A stretch of 20,719 bases of DNA from CBDVBD01 sp965372135 (GTDB taxonomy: Bacteria > Electryoneota > RPQS01 > CBDVBD01): NCBI GenBank assembly GCA_965372135.1, contig CBDVBD010000043.1, positions 1 through 20,719 of the forward strand, written 5' to 3'. The position numbers were made by a program, and so were the translations under genes. Under the pieces are notes generated by a model. It was not told the DNA's origin. It ran no database searches and saw only the letters and a program-made list of their open reading frames with translations. The first letter of the stretch is position 1. Every line of letters begins with the position of its first letter. Shown piece by piece: positions 6,637 to 15,516 of the stretch.

Positions 6637-8229
6637 GTGGGAACATTCTGGAACAACTTTAAAGAGCAAACCAGCAAGATATTCAACCGCATGACGCCGC
6701 TGCAGCGGAGCATGGTGATTACAGTGACAATTGTGTCGGTGGTGGCGTTGGTGGCGGTGATGACCTGGGCGAGCAGGACCGATTACAGTCCGTTGTATTC
6801 GGGATTGACAGGAAAGGATGCCGGCAGGATTGTCGAGAAGCTCAGGGAGATGAAGGTCGATTTCCAGTTGGAGAATAGCGGCACTACGATTTTGGTGCCT
6901 ACCCGCAGAATGCACGAACTCAGGATTGAATTTGCCAGTATGGGACTTCCGCGTTCCGGGGAAATCGGGTACGAGGTATTCGATAAAACCAATATCGGAA
7001 TGACGTCATTTGTGCAAAAGCTGAATTTCCACCGGGCGCTTGAAGGGGAATTGTCGCGTACTATCTGCCAATTGGACGAAATTGACCAGGCACGAGTGCA
7101 CATCGTTATTCCCGAACCAGCGTTGTTCGAAGAGGATAAGAAGCTAACCACCGCGTCTATAGTGATCCGGATTTCTCCCCATGCCGATTTGACAAAGAAG
7201 CAGGTGGAAGGGATTGCGTATTTGGTGGCGTTTAGTGTGGAGGGATTATCGGCTCATAATGTGAATATTGTAGATACCAATGGGAATGTGTTGACCGAAT
7301 CGATGGATCCGTCGCAGGTAATTCAGGTCACATCGCGACAAATGGAACTGCAGCGGAATGTGGAAAGCTATTTGAAAGAAAAGGCGCAGTCGTTGTTGGA
7401 TGGGATTTTAGGTCCGGGAAAATCGCATGTCCGGATTTCGGTGGTGATGGATTTCGATCGGATTGAACAGACCAAGGAAATGTTTGATCCAGAACGAATG
7501 GTGGTGCGCAGTGAGGAACGCTCGGAAATCACTTCCAGCGGCGGACAGCAAGAGCAGTCGGGTGGGAATTCATCCGAGGAAACCAACATTACTAATTATG
7601 AAATAGATAAGACTATCGAGCATTTGGTGGAATCAGTGGGGGAAATTGAACGGGTGTCGGCTTCGGTCTTAGTGGACGGGGTGTACAAGGTGGTGACCAA
7701 TGCTCAGGGTGAAGAAACTCAACAATTTGAGGAACGACCCGCCAGTGAAATGGTAATCATTACCGAAGTGGTGAAAAATGCCATCGGATATGATGCATCG
7801 CGTAGCGATCAGATTTCGGTGCAGTGCTATCCATTTGATACCACCTATATGCAAGAAGAACGGCAAGCGATGGCTGCCGCGGAAAAGCGGACATTTTGGA
7901 TGTCGGTGGCGGAACGGTTGTTTTTGGGTATTTTAGTGGTGTTAGCATTATTGTTTTTGAAATCGGTTGTAAAGAAAAGTCAACGATTTGCGCGGCAGCT
8001 ACTTCCCCCGGCACCGGTACAACGCCCCCAGGCACTTGAACCCGGATCCGCTCCACAGCAAATAATGGAATCGACTGACGTAGATGCTATCAGGGCAGAG
8101 TTGGAAAGTGAGAAATTGCCCTTGGAACACATACGGCAGGTGGAAATTCATCGCAGAATCAAAGATTACGTAAAAGAGAAACCAAATGAAGCAACGCAGT
8201 TACTGCGTTCCTGGATGATTGAGGGATAA
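6637..8229 (+). CDS. fliF: Flagellar MS-ring protein FliF
   Basis: Predicted 530-aa inner-membrane protein that forms the MS ring, the base on which rotor and export gate assemble. A first membrane helix is near residues 23-45 and a second near 426-445, with the large periplasmic ring-building domains between them. Typical FliF stretches include TDYSPLYSGL, GEIGYEVFDKTNIGMT, RALEGELSRTI and ARVHIVIPE. The cytoplasmic tail (STDVDAIRAELESEKLP to the end) is the FliG-binding segment. Translation starts at a GTG with AAGGG six bases before it. It ends four bases before the fliG ATG, so the ring and rotor proteins are probably translated together. Confidence 0.97.
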   Translation: MGTFWNNFKEQTSKIFNRMTPLQRSMVITVTIVSVVALVAVMTWASRTDYSPLYSGLTGKDAGRIVEKLREMKVDFQLENSGTTILVPTRRMHELRIEFASMGLPRSGEIGYEVFDKTNIGMTSFVQKLNFHRALEGELSRTICQLDEIDQARVHIVIPEPALFEEDKKLTTASIVIRISPHADLTKKQVEGIAYLVAFSVEGLSAHNVNIVDTNGNVLTESMDPSQVIQVTSRQMELQRNVESYLKEKAQSLLDGILGPGKSHVRISVVMDFDRIEQTKEMFDPERMVVRSEERSEITSSGGQQEQSGGNSSEETNITNYEIDKTIEHLVESVGEIERVSASVLVDGVYKVVTNAQGEETQQFEERPASEMVIITEVVKNAIGYDASRSDQISVQCYPFDTTYMQEERQAMAAAEKRTFWMSVAERLFLGILVVLALLFLKSVVKKSQRFARQLLPPAPVQRPQALEPGSAPQQIMESTDVDAIRAELESEKLPLEHIRQVEIHRRIKDYVKEKPNEATQLLRSWMIEG

Positions 8230-8233
8230 CGAA

Positions 8234-9247
8234 ATGGCGCAAGGCAGAATCCGAAAACTAAGCGGTATGAAAAAGGCGGCGGCATTATTGGTGTCATTAA
8301 CCACGGAAGAATCCGCCCAGATTTACAAAAATCTGGAAGAAGGTGAAATTGAGGCGTTGACCAAGGAAATTGTGGCTCTGCAGAATGTGAATTCGGAAAC
8401 CCTTGGTGTTATTGTTGAAGAATTTTATCAGATGACGCGGGCACAGGAGTTTATCGCTGCCGGTGGTTTTAATTATGCAACGGAGGTGCTGGAAAAAGCG
8501 TTGGGGGATGAACGAGCCAATGATATTATCAAGCGTATTGAGCACCTGATGAAAGTAAAGGGATTCAACGTTCTTAAGAATGTGGATCCCAATCAGTTGT
8601 TGTCATTTATACAAAAGGAACATCCGCAGACGATCGCGTTTGTATTGACACAGTTGAATCCGATTCAAGCTTCCTCAATATTAGCGGATTTACCACCCGA
8701 TATACAAAGTGATGTGGTGTATCGATTTGCCAATATGGAGCGGGTGTCTCCGGAGACGATTCAGTCAGTGGAAACTGTGTTGGAATCTCGAGTGGATTTT
8801 TCCCAGACATCGTCGAAACTTGGTGGCGTAAAAACCATAGCGGAAATACTGAATTTGATTGGACAGTCGGCGGAACGCAGCATCCTCACGCGGATAAACG
8901 AACAGGATCCCGAATTGGCGACGGAAATCAAGAACCTGATGTTTGTGTTTGAGGATATCATCAACCTCGATGACCAGTCCATCCAACGAGTGCTTAAGGA
9001 GGTTGACAACCGTCAGTTGGCGATGGCGCTGAAGCATGTGTCTGATGATGTGAAACAGAAGCTTCTTTCCAACCTGTCCGACCGGGCGGCTCAGATTATT
9101 GAGGAGGAAATAGAATACATGGGAGCAGTCAGGCTGCGTGAAGTGGAAGATGCCCAGCAGCAGATTGTAGATATTATCCGCAAGCTGGAAGAAGACGGTC
9201 TGGTGGTGATTGTCGGAGGCACCAGAGGGGAAGAGATGGTTGAGTAA
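8234..9247 (+). CDS. fliG: Flagellar rotor/switch protein FliG
   Basis: Predicted 337-aa C-ring protein that binds the FliF tail, FliM and the stator. The middle domain has the EHPQT motif (about 129-133) followed by IAFVLTQL. The C-terminal torque domain carries the charged helix LSDRAAQIIEEEIEYMG and ends in IIRKLEEDGLVVI. I use the ATG at 8234, preceded by GAGGGAT, rather than the TTG at 8219 that overlaps fliF. The next gene, fliH, starts one base after its stop codon. Confidence 0.97.
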   Translation: MAQGRIRKLSGMKKAAALLVSLTTEESAQIYKNLEEGEIEALTKEIVALQNVNSETLGVIVEEFYQMTRAQEFIAAGGFNYATEVLEKALGDERANDIIKRIEHLMKVKGFNVLKNVDPNQLLSFIQKEHPQTIAFVLTQLNPIQASSILADLPPDIQSDVVYRFANMERVSPETIQSVETVLESRVDFSQTSSKLGGVKTIAEILNLIGQSAERSILTRINEQDPELATEIKNLMFVFEDIINLDDQSIQRVLKEVDNRQLAMALKHVSDDVKQKLLSNLSDRAAQIIEEEIEYMGAVRLREVEDAQQQIVDIIRKLEEDGLVVIVGGTRGEEMVE

Positions 9248-9248
9248 T

Positions 9249-10112
9249 ATGGTGAAAATTCATAAAAAGAACAAACAAATTCAAGGGTTGGACAGTATCA
9301 AGCTTCCCAGGTATTATCCTGTTTGGAAGCCAGGTGATGCTTTTGGGTGCGAAGACAGCGATTTCCCTGATCAGCGCAAGGAAATATATCAGGAAGATAT
9401 CGAACAGGAAATCAAATCCCGGATTGCCGAGCAGGAAGCAAAATGGCAGGAAATGATTCAACAGGCACACGATCAGGGTATCCAAAATGGCATTGCTACT
9501 GGACAACAAACCGGTCGGCAGGAAATCGCACCGGCAGTAGAACTTTTGCAGCAATGGGTTCGGGTGCTGGATGCAGAAAAGCAGGAATTCTTCCGGAACC
9601 TGGAAGAATCTTTATTGAAGCTTGGTGTCTTTATCACCGAGAAAATCATTTCGCGGGAAATCCGTCAGGATGTAAAAGTCGTGAAAAACCTGGTGTCTAT
9701 GGCGTTAGCGAGAGTCAGCCATAACGGGAAAGTTATTATCCGGGTGCATCCGGAAGATTTAGAGATGGTTCAATCGATGTCGTTGAACGAATTGCTGCCG
9801 CATGGAACTACAGGTGACATTGTGGTGGAAGGCGACGTCAAAGTAGATCGCGGTGGATGTATCATCGATACTCCGGGTGGAAGTATTGATGCACGTATAA
9901 AGACTCAATTGGAAGAACTGTGTAGTGAAGTGTTCGGCGAGGAAAACGAAAATATCAATCTGGGTCAGGAAGCTTCGAAACCGGAGCAGCTTGATAATCA
10001 GGACCAAGAAGCTACGAATCCAGAGCAACCTGAAGATATAAATCAGGAGACTTCGAATCCTGAAAAACCTGGAGCGACTGCAGAAAACGGTGAACAGCAT
10101 GAGCATAGTTGA
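9249..10112 (+). CDS. fliH: Flagellar assembly protein FliH, with repetitive acidic tail
   Basis: Predicted 287-aa regulator and stator of the FliI export ATPase, anchoring it to the C ring. A central helix contains the FliH hallmark of consecutive GxxxG steps, GIQNGIATGQQTG. The C-terminal domain has LGVFITEKIISREI, KVIIRVHPEDLEMV and DRGGCIIDTPGGSIDARI. Beyond this normal end it has an extra acidic tail of three 13-residue repeats of the type QEASNPEQP. I choose the ATG at 9249, one base after the fliG stop; the ORF remains open further upstream inside fliG to a TTG at 9210, but without better support. The gene overlaps the start of fliI by 14 bases. Confidence 0.92.
   Translation: MVKIHKKNKQIQGLDSIKLPRYYPVWKPGDAFGCEDSDFPDQRKEIYQEDIEQEIKSRIAEQEAKWQEMIQQAHDQGIQNGIATGQQTGRQEIAPAVELLQQWVRVLDAEKQEFFRNLEESLLKLGVFITEKIISREIRQDVKVVKNLVSMALARVSHNGKVIIRVHPEDLEMVQSMSLNELLPHGTTGDIVVEGDVKVDRGGCIIDTPGGSIDARIKTQLEELCSEVFGEENENINLGQEASKPEQLDNQDQEATNPEQPEDINQETSNPEKPGATAENGEQHEHS
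9966..10082 (+). repeat. Three tandem 39-bp repeats in the 3' end of fliH
   Basis: Units at 9966-10004, 10005-10043 and 10044-10082 each encode 13 residues beginning QEA or QET and containing NPEQP, KPEQL or NPEKP. They form a Glu/Pro/Gln/Asn-rich tail after the conserved FliH domain and keep the reading frame. Divergence between the copies shows they are not very recent. Confidence 0.85.
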
Positions 10113-11421
10113 AGATAAGATTGCCTTAATAGCGGATCGGGATCCCCTTAGATATTCCGGGAAAGTACGGATGGTACAGGGATTATTGATTGAATCCGAT
10201 GGACCCCAGGCGTCGTTGGATGACTTATGCTATATCTATCCAGGGAACGGCAGTACCTCGATTCCCGCTGAAGTAGTGGGATTTCGCGATCATCGGATTT
10301 TACTTATGTGCATGGGCAATATGAGCGGAATAACTCCGGGCGATGAGGTGGTAACTAAAAAGCAGTCGCTAATGATTGGAGTAGGGGATGGACTTTTGGG
10401 GCGTGTGATAGGTGGATTAGGGGAACCGATCGACGGTAAAGGTCCCATTCAGGTCAAAGCTCAGATTCCTGTTCGACGCGAACCACCCAAACCGTTGATG
10501 CGAAAACGGATTACTGAACCTTTAGGCACCGGAATTCGGTCAGTGGATGCGCTGCTAACCTGTGGACGGGGGCAGCGAATGGGGATATTTTCCGGATCGG
10601 GGGTTGGAAAAAGCGTGCTACTGGGCATGATGGCAAGGTATACCGAAGCCGATGTAAGCGTGATTGGGTTAGTGGGAGAACGGGGGCGTGAGGTGAGGGA
10701 ATTCTTGGAGAAGGACTTGGGGGAAGAAGGGCTTAAGCGGTCGGTGGTAGTAGCAGTTACGTCTGATCGCCCGTCGGTTGAACGGGTTAAAGGAGCTTTC
10801 ATCGCCACCGCCGTTGCCGAATATTTCCGTGATCAAGGTAAGGATGTATTATTGATGATGGATTCGGTGACCCGAGTGGCACATGCACAACGGGAAATCG
10901 GACTGACTATTGGAGAACCGCCTGCCACAAAAGGATACACGCCGTCGGTGTTCGCGATGCTTCCGAAGTTACTGGAACGGGCTGGGACATCAGACCGGGG
11001 AAGTATTACCGGATTATATACCGTATTGGTTGAAGGCGATGATCTTAGCGAACCGGTATCGGATGCGGTGAGGTCGATTCTGGATGGACATGTGGTGTTA
11101 TCGCGTCGGATCGCCGACCGAGGGATGTATCCTGCGGTGGATGTACTGGGGAGTGTCAGCCGGGTGATGATCGATGTGGTGGCGCCGGAACATATAAAAG
11201 CGGCACAGTTTGTCAAGGAAATGATAGCTCATTATACCGAGGCGGAAGATTTGATCCATATCGGTGCCTATGCCAAGGGGTCTGACAAGAGGATTGACCA
11301 GTCGATGGAAATGATCGAGCCCATTCGGGCGTTTATGCGCCAGGATATTGCGGAAGGGTGTGGGTGGAACAACAGCCGAGACCAACTAATGACATTAGTG
11401 GGAGATGCTGCGAAATTGTAA
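10099..11421 (+). CDS. fliI: Flagellum-specific export ATPase FliI
   Basis: Predicted 440-aa hexameric ATPase of the flagellar type III export apparatus, related to the F1 beta subunit. The Walker A motif GSGVGKS (about 166-172) is followed by VLLGMMARY. The Walker B strand is DVLLMMDSVTR, then AHAQREIGLTIGEPPATKGY and FAMLPKLLERAG, all characteristic of FliI. The ATG at 10099 overlaps the end of fliH by 14 bases and has GGTGA just upstream; a GTG at 10090 would add three residues. It works with the neighbouring FliH and FliJ, whose genes flank it. Confidence 0.97.
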   Translation: MSIVEDKIALIADRDPLRYSGKVRMVQGLLIESDGPQASLDDLCYIYPGNGSTSIPAEVVGFRDHRILLMCMGNMSGITPGDEVVTKKQSLMIGVGDGLLGRVIGGLGEPIDGKGPIQVKAQIPVRREPPKPLMRKRITEPLGTGIRSVDALLTCGRGQRMGIFSGSGVGKSVLLGMMARYTEADVSVIGLVGERGREVREFLEKDLGEEGLKRSVVVAVTSDRPSVERVKGAFIATAVAEYFRDQGKDVLLMMDSVTRVAHAQREIGLTIGEPPATKGYTPSVFAMLPKLLERAGTSDRGSITGLYTVLVEGDDLSEPVSDAVRSILDGHVVLSRRIADRGMYPAVDVLGSVSRVMIDVVAPEHIKAAQFVKEMIAHYTEAEDLIHIGAYAKGSDKRIDQSMEMIEPIRAFMRQDIAEGCGWNNSRDQLMTLVGDAAKL

Positions 11422-11436
11422 GGTATTTAGTGAATT

Positions 11437-11880
11437 ATGGCGAAATTTCAGTTTAAGTTTCAGAAGGTGCTTGATGCTCGGGAAGTAATCGAAAAAAATC
11501 GGAAAAAGGAATTGATGAAATCCCGAAACGAACTGGTGGCTCTTCAACAGGAAAAGAAAAGAATCACCGATGAGATGGCGGAACAACGAAAACAGTTCTA
11601 TCAGAAGAAAGAGGAAAAATCGCAAGCAATTTCTTGGAAGGTAATACAGAGTTATTTAGATATGCTGGAAAGCTTGAATTTAGCAGTGAACAGCCGCATC
11701 GAAAAACAGCAGGAAGTAGTGGCGGAAAAAAGACAGGCATTGATGGAATCTCGACGGGAACGCAGGGCGATGGAAATCCTGCGAGATCAGGATTATGAAG
11801 AGTACTTGTGGAACGAAAACCGCCTGGATCAGGTAGTTATGAACGAAATAGCCAATTGGCAGACTTTGAAAAAAAAATAG
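11437..11880 (+). CDS. fliJ: Flagellar export chaperone FliJ
   Basis: Predicted 147-aa, strongly charged, almost entirely coiled-coil protein that inserts into the FliI ring and links it to the export gate. It opens with FQFKFQKVLDAREVIEKNR, the usual FliJ start, and has the typical FliJ length. The call rests on this opening, length, helix content and its position after fliI. It corresponds to the gene called flbA in the spirochaete operon. The ribosome-binding site is weak (TAAGG at a long distance, or AGTGA close to the ATG). Confidence 0.88.
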   Translation: MAKFQFKFQKVLDAREVIEKNRKKELMKSRNELVALQQEKKRITDEMAEQRKQFYQKKEEKSQAISWKVIQSYLDMLESLNLAVNSRIEKQQEVVAEKRQALMESRRERRAMEILRDQDYEEYLWNENRLDQVVMNEIANWQTLKKK

Positions 11881-11933
11881 AAACCAAGAAAGATCAGATA
11901 ACTTGAATAAAGGTTTGTAGGAGAATAGGAATC

Positions 11934-12638
11934 ATGGCTAAAGGCGAAAAGAAAGAGAAAAAGGAAAAGAAAGAGAAAAAAGAGAAAAAAGAGAAAAAAG
12001 AGAAAACCAAAAAGGAGGGTAAAGGAAAAGGGATGCCGATCCTTTTCTTGGCTGGCGGTTTTCTGCTGTCCTTCGCGGTAATCTGTGTGGGAATGTATTT
12101 TGTCCTGAAGATGATGCAGCCGGAGGTCCCGCTGGAATTGGCTGAGGAAACGACCACCAGCGACAGCGTCATGTTTGCGGATTCTCTTTTAGACAGTATA
12201 CCAGTGCCGCCGATTCCGGATATTGATTTGACGGAATATGGATTGCCGGAAGATTCTTTGATCCCTGCGGATCAGGTGAAAATAGCAATGGCGGAACTAC
12301 TGAGTAGAATTGAGGATGCGAATAATCAAGTTGCGGAAGTTCGGGGAGATCTGAATGAGAAAACAGAAGCTGTGGATTCGCTAAATAATGAACTTGAGGA
12401 ATTGCTGGCGTTGGCGGGAGACTTAGACAGGAAGCGAATCACCCGCTTGGCAAAGATTCTCGAATCGATGAAACCGCAGGAAGCTGCACCGGTGATGGGG
12501 CAGTTGACGGATGAATTGAATGTGGTGATATTGATGAAGATGAAAGAACGTCCGGCAGGGAAAATCCTAAGTGAAATGCCGGTGTCACGGGCAGCGGCGA
12601 TCAGCAGACGCATTAGTCAGAAAGTATTAGAAAGCTAA
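11934..12638 (+). CDS. FlbB/YlxF/MotE-like membrane protein with poly(EKK) N-terminus
   Basis: Predicted 234-aa single-pass membrane protein. Residues 5-22 are six exact EKK triplets, followed by more Lys/Glu, then one membrane helix (about 35-58, PILFLAGGFLLSF...), an acidic Pro-rich linker, a coiled coil (about 110-165) and a C-terminal domain (RLAKILESMKPQEAAPVM to the end) resembling the MgtE N-terminal fold. This order matches FlbB of spirochaetes, YlxF of Bacillus and MotE of rhizobia, which sit in the periplasm near the motor and help build or position the stator collar. Its place between fliJ and fliK is the same as flbB/ylxF. The highly basic cytoplasmic tail is longer and more repetitive than I know from relatives. 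A good ribosome-binding site (GTAGGAG) precedes the ATG. Confidence 0.8.
   Translation: MAKGEKKEKKEKKEKKEKKEKKEKTKKEGKGKGMPILFLAGGFLLSFAVICVGMYFVLKMMQPEVPLELAEETTTSDSVMFADSLLDSIPVPPIPDIDLTEYGLPEDSLIPADQVKIAMAELLSRIEDANNQVAEVRGDLNEKTEAVDSLNNELEELLALAGDLDRKRITRLAKILESMKPQEAAPVMGQLTDELNVVILMKMKERPAGKILSEMPVSRAAAISRRISQKVLES
11946..12006 (+). repeat. 61-base homopurine tract of 9-bp repeats encoding EKK units
   Basis: From 11946 to 12006 the + strand contains only A and G, largely as repeats of GAGAAAAAA or GAAAAGAAA. Each 9-bp unit encodes Glu-Lys-Lys. Several A5-A6 runs lie within it. Loss or gain of 9-bp units would keep the frame, while slippage in the A-runs would break it. Confidence 0.9.
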
Positions 12639-12648
12639 ACGGTCGATC

Positions 12649-15327
12649 ATGATGGGAAGTAACACACAATTACTGCAGGTGCGTGTCCAGTCCGACGGGA
12701 ATTATGCCAAGCGGATTAGGCCCAAATCAGCTACCAATCGGGGAAAGGGTGCCTCGTGTGCATTCCCCGATGTGATGCTCTCCATGCATGATCAAAGTAA
12801 AAATTCCCATACAGTTAAAAAGAGTAGTGAGATTTTGTTGGAATCACTCAAGAAGAAAAAAGTGTCCGTACATAAGGGGGAAGTCGATATTCGGGATCTG
12901 CAAATTTCAAGTGATACTCCAAAAAGAAACCGGCATAGATCTCTGAAACCAACAGTTCCTGAATCACCCGGGCGAGTACCGGGTGAGGTTGTTGCCAAGA
13001 AATCAGTGCCAACGACACCAAGAGTATTTGAGACACTGCCCTCAACGATGGGCACTGAAAACATCCGAACAGCGCCGGTTCTCCATACTGAGCAACACCG
13101 ACACAATCCGGATCTTGGTAGTAGAAGTAATGGACAGATTTATCGACAAAGTCGGGAAAATATCGAGAAACCCAACCTGTCAACGTCGCATGATATTAGC
13201 GTTAAGGATCGAAAGAAAATTGAGAATATTCCCAATCCAAGAAATAGGGTTGAAGCAAATCATGTTATCGATAGGAAAAGTGCGCAGGCTACGCGAATTG
13301 GTGAATATCAGATACCAAAAGATATAAAAAGCACTGTTTATGTCAAACATCCAGCGTTCAAGATGCCGTTGATGGAAAATGCCTGGTGGGAAATGGCTGA
13401 TGTTAAAACTACTCCTTCGAAGTCAGCTCAAGTAGTTAATCCCCCAGGGATTCAGAGTAAGGTCGGTGATATATATAGGAGTAAAAACATTCATCCACTA
13501 TATACGCCAAGGACGAGGTTAACGACTCCGATGACTTCGTTGGAATCAAGAATGTGGGGCGGCATGAATGAGTTGTTAGCACCGGAAGTCGTATTAAATG
13601 ACGGTAATGAAAAGTCAGAGATGTTATTGAATGCTCGCAACAGCGTCATTCCGAATAGGGTCGCGCAATACGCTTATGGATCAACCACAAACAACAGAAC
13701 CGTCCCGAAAATGCAAAATAAAGCTTCGGGATTAACGAATTCTCCGCCCGCACAAAAACCGGTCACGAGCAATAAAGGAGCAAAGAACTCACTACCAAAT
13801 ACTACCGCTGAGCAGGTACAGTCTAATGTAAAGGAAGCATTAAGCACGGCAACATCGACTGATACTTCGAAGGTTGCTAAAGAAGCGGTTGGGGTTAATA
13901 ATGCCCGGAACGCATCATCCGAAGTCGGCAAGAGTAAGAAAAACATTGGAAAAACCAAAGGCAATGCGTTTTCTCAACGGAACGGCAACATTAAAACCAG
14001 TGGTAAAGGAAAATCCGAAGTTTCCGTGAATATCAAGCATTCGGCAAAGTCACATGCTCCAAATCAGAAAATTCCCGAGATGGAGAATGCGACTGAAAAA
14101 GGTGCGAAACCGAAGGTCGGAGTACTGAGTAACGGTATGAAATCCCCGATGATGTGGTTTGAAGCGAGAATGTGGAGTGGTATGGATGATTTGCTGTCGA
14201 AACCGGGAATCATGGCGAAGGGTGGGCAAGATAGATATGGTGCATTATTGCATACGCGCAACAGTGTCTTATCGGATAGGGTTGCGCAGAATGCGTATGG
14301 ATCAACCACAAACAGTAAGCTCGCCTCGAAAGTGCAGGATATAGCGCTGACACTGAAAGATCATGAATCCGCTCAAAAGCCGGTCGCGAACGAGAAAGGA
14401 ACGCAGAATCCAGCATCAAATCCCAACGCTGAACCGTTACAGTCCAATGGCAAGGAAACTCCAAACATAGCGACATCGACTGATACTTTGAAGGTTGCCA
14501 AGGAAACGGTTGGAGCTAATATTATCCGGAACACCTCATCGAAAGCGTCATTCGTAGTTAGCAAAGGTAAGAAAAACACCGGAAAGACTAAAAGCGGTGC
14601 GTTTCTCCAACAAAACAACAATATAAAAGCCAGGAGTAGGGGAAAATCCGAAGCTGCATTAAGCGGAAAGCAGGCGGCGAAGCAACAGGTTCCGAATCAG
14701 GAAATTTCCGACATGGTGATGGCGGCTGAAAAGGGTGCGAAACCGAAAGTCGGTGTGCAGATTGATGGTGTGGCTTCGCCAAACGCGGGCATCACTTCCT
14801 CCTCGAATGGGCAGGCGGTTCCTGTAGATACCGTACCGGCACAGTCTCATTCCCGCTGGGACAGCTTGATGCGGTTTGTGCAGCGGATCATGCAGAATGC
14901 CCGGATTCAACATCGGCATGAAGGTCTGTCGGAACTTCGGGTCCGGATGGTGTCGGAAACGCTGGGGAAGCTGATGGTGCATATATCGGTATCGGATAAT
15001 CATGTGGATGTGCGGTTTGCGTTGGATACCCCTCAAGCACGGCAGATGATGCATTTATACAAAGCGGAACTGGCGCAGATATTAAAAGACAGCGGGGCTT
15101 CTACGGTGAATATCGACGTGTCAACATCCTCGGCGGATGGTGAAGGACGGTTCCGGAAGTTTTCGGAAGCTGATGACCGGTATGGTCATCGTACGTTCAA
15201 CTCGCAAGTTCCGATTGATAACAACTGGGACTATCCCGAAGACCTGGATCAAGAGGATGAGCTGGCTTCCCCGGTTAATACCGTGAATTTCCCCCATGAA
15301 CACAGCAGCATGGTTTGGGTGGCGTAA
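12649..15327 (+). CDS. fliK: Flagellar hook-length control protein FliK, enlarged by internal duplication
   Basis: Predicted 892-aa ruler protein that is secreted during hook growth and switches the export gate to filament substrates. Only the C-terminal domain (about 760-830) is conserved: LSELRVRMVSETLGKLMVHI followed by VDVRFALDTPQARQMM, the Flg_hook domain. The remainder is low-complexity, Ser/Thr/Asn/Lys-rich and probably disordered. It holds two tandem modules of 206 and 211 residues (from residues 294 and 500), each starting with a Met/Trp-rich head (R-M-W-x-G-M) and ending in EKGAKPKVGV. FliK proteins are commonly 350-600 aa, so this one is very long, and ruler theory predicts a longer hook. 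The start codon has almost no ribosome-binding site and lies 10 bases after the previous stop, which suggests translational coupling. Confidence 0.88.
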   Translation: MMGSNTQLLQVRVQSDGNYAKRIRPKSATNRGKGASCAFPDVMLSMHDQSKNSHTVKKSSEILLESLKKKKVSVHKGEVDIRDLQISSDTPKRNRHRSLKPTVPESPGRVPGEVVAKKSVPTTPRVFETLPSTMGTENIRTAPVLHTEQHRHNPDLGSRSNGQIYRQSRENIEKPNLSTSHDISVKDRKKIENIPNPRNRVEANHVIDRKSAQATRIGEYQIPKDIKSTVYVKHPAFKMPLMENAWWEMADVKTTPSKSAQVVNPPGIQSKVGDIYRSKNIHPLYTPRTRLTTPMTSLESRMWGGMNELLAPEVVLNDGNEKSEMLLNARNSVIPNRVAQYAYGSTTNNRTVPKMQNKASGLTNSPPAQKPVTSNKGAKNSLPNTTAEQVQSNVKEALSTATSTDTSKVAKEAVGVNNARNASSEVGKSKKNIGKTKGNAFSQRNGNIKTSGKGKSEVSVNIKHSAKSHAPNQKIPEMENATEKGAKPKVGVLSNGMKSPMMWFEARMWSGMDDLLSKPGIMAKGGQDRYGALLHTRNSVLSDRVAQNAYGSTTNSKLASKVQDIALTLKDHESAQKPVANEKGTQNPASNPNAEPLQSNGKETPNIATSTDTLKVAKETVGANIIRNTSSKASFVVSKGKKNTGKTKSGAFLQQNNNIKARSRGKSEAALSGKQAAKQQVPNQEISDMVMAAEKGAKPKVGVQIDGVASPNAGITSSSNGQAVPVDTVPAQSHSRWDSLMRFVQRIMQNARIQHRHEGLSELRVRMVSETLGKLMVHISVSDNHVDVRFALDTPQARQMMHLYKAELAQILKDSGASTVNIDVSTSSADGEGRFRKFSEADDRYGHRTFNSQVPIDNNWDYPEDLDQEDELASPVNTVNFPHEHSSMVWVA
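13528..14778 (+). repeat. Tandem duplication inside fliK (618 bp + 633 bp)
   Basis: Copy 1 spans 13528-14145 and copy 2 spans 14146-14778, directly abutting and in frame. Shared blocks in the same order include RNSV, RVAQ-x-AYGSTTN, AQKPV, ATSTDT-x-KVAKE, GKTK, and the closing EKGAKPKVGV. By eye roughly half of the residues match. The 15-base length difference comes mainly from a few extra residues near KASFVVSKGKK in copy 2. A short Met/Trp-rich stretch before copy 1 (PLMENAWWEMADV) may be the remnant of an older head. Confidence 0.88.
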
Positions 15328-15387
15328 TGAGCCGGGTTATTTTTGCCTATTGTTTAAGGATATTGAAAGTAGTGATGGAAGTAGCTG

Positions 15388-15516
15388 ATGATAAATATCG
15401 AGAATTCAATGTATTATAATCCCTGGAAAAGTACCAAAACAATGGCACCAACTTTGCTATCTCACTATATGAATAAGTATAGCCTGGAGGTCGATAGAAT
15501 CAGTTTAACGCTATAA
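15388..15516 (+). CDS. Possible 42-aa ORF between fliK and the zinc-ribbon gene
   Basis: In the 244-base gap after fliK there is a 43-codon frame starting with ATG, with GGAAG about six bases upstream. The product begins MINIENSMYYNPWKSTKTMA and ends RISLTL; it has no recognised motif. It would be the only occupant of one of the largest gaps in the operon. The frame is short enough to occur by chance, and a decayed gene is an equal possibility. Confidence 0.25.
   Translation: MINIENSMYYNPWKSTKTMAPTLLSHYMNKYSLEVDRISLTL

Noticed and set aside
8219..8233. Longer fliG starting at TTG 8219
   Set aside because: It would overlap fliF and add residues absent from FliG families. The ATG at 8234 has a good ribosome-binding site and gives the usual N-terminus.
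11946..12006. Homopurine tract as an assembly artefact or non-coding repeat
   Set aside because: The tract keeps the frame, follows a good ribosome-binding site and leads into a normal membrane helix, so it is coding.
13528..14778. fliK repeats as a mobile element or CRISPR-like array
   Set aside because: There are only two long diverged copies, in frame, with no terminal inverted repeats, spacers or transposase. It is an internal protein duplication.
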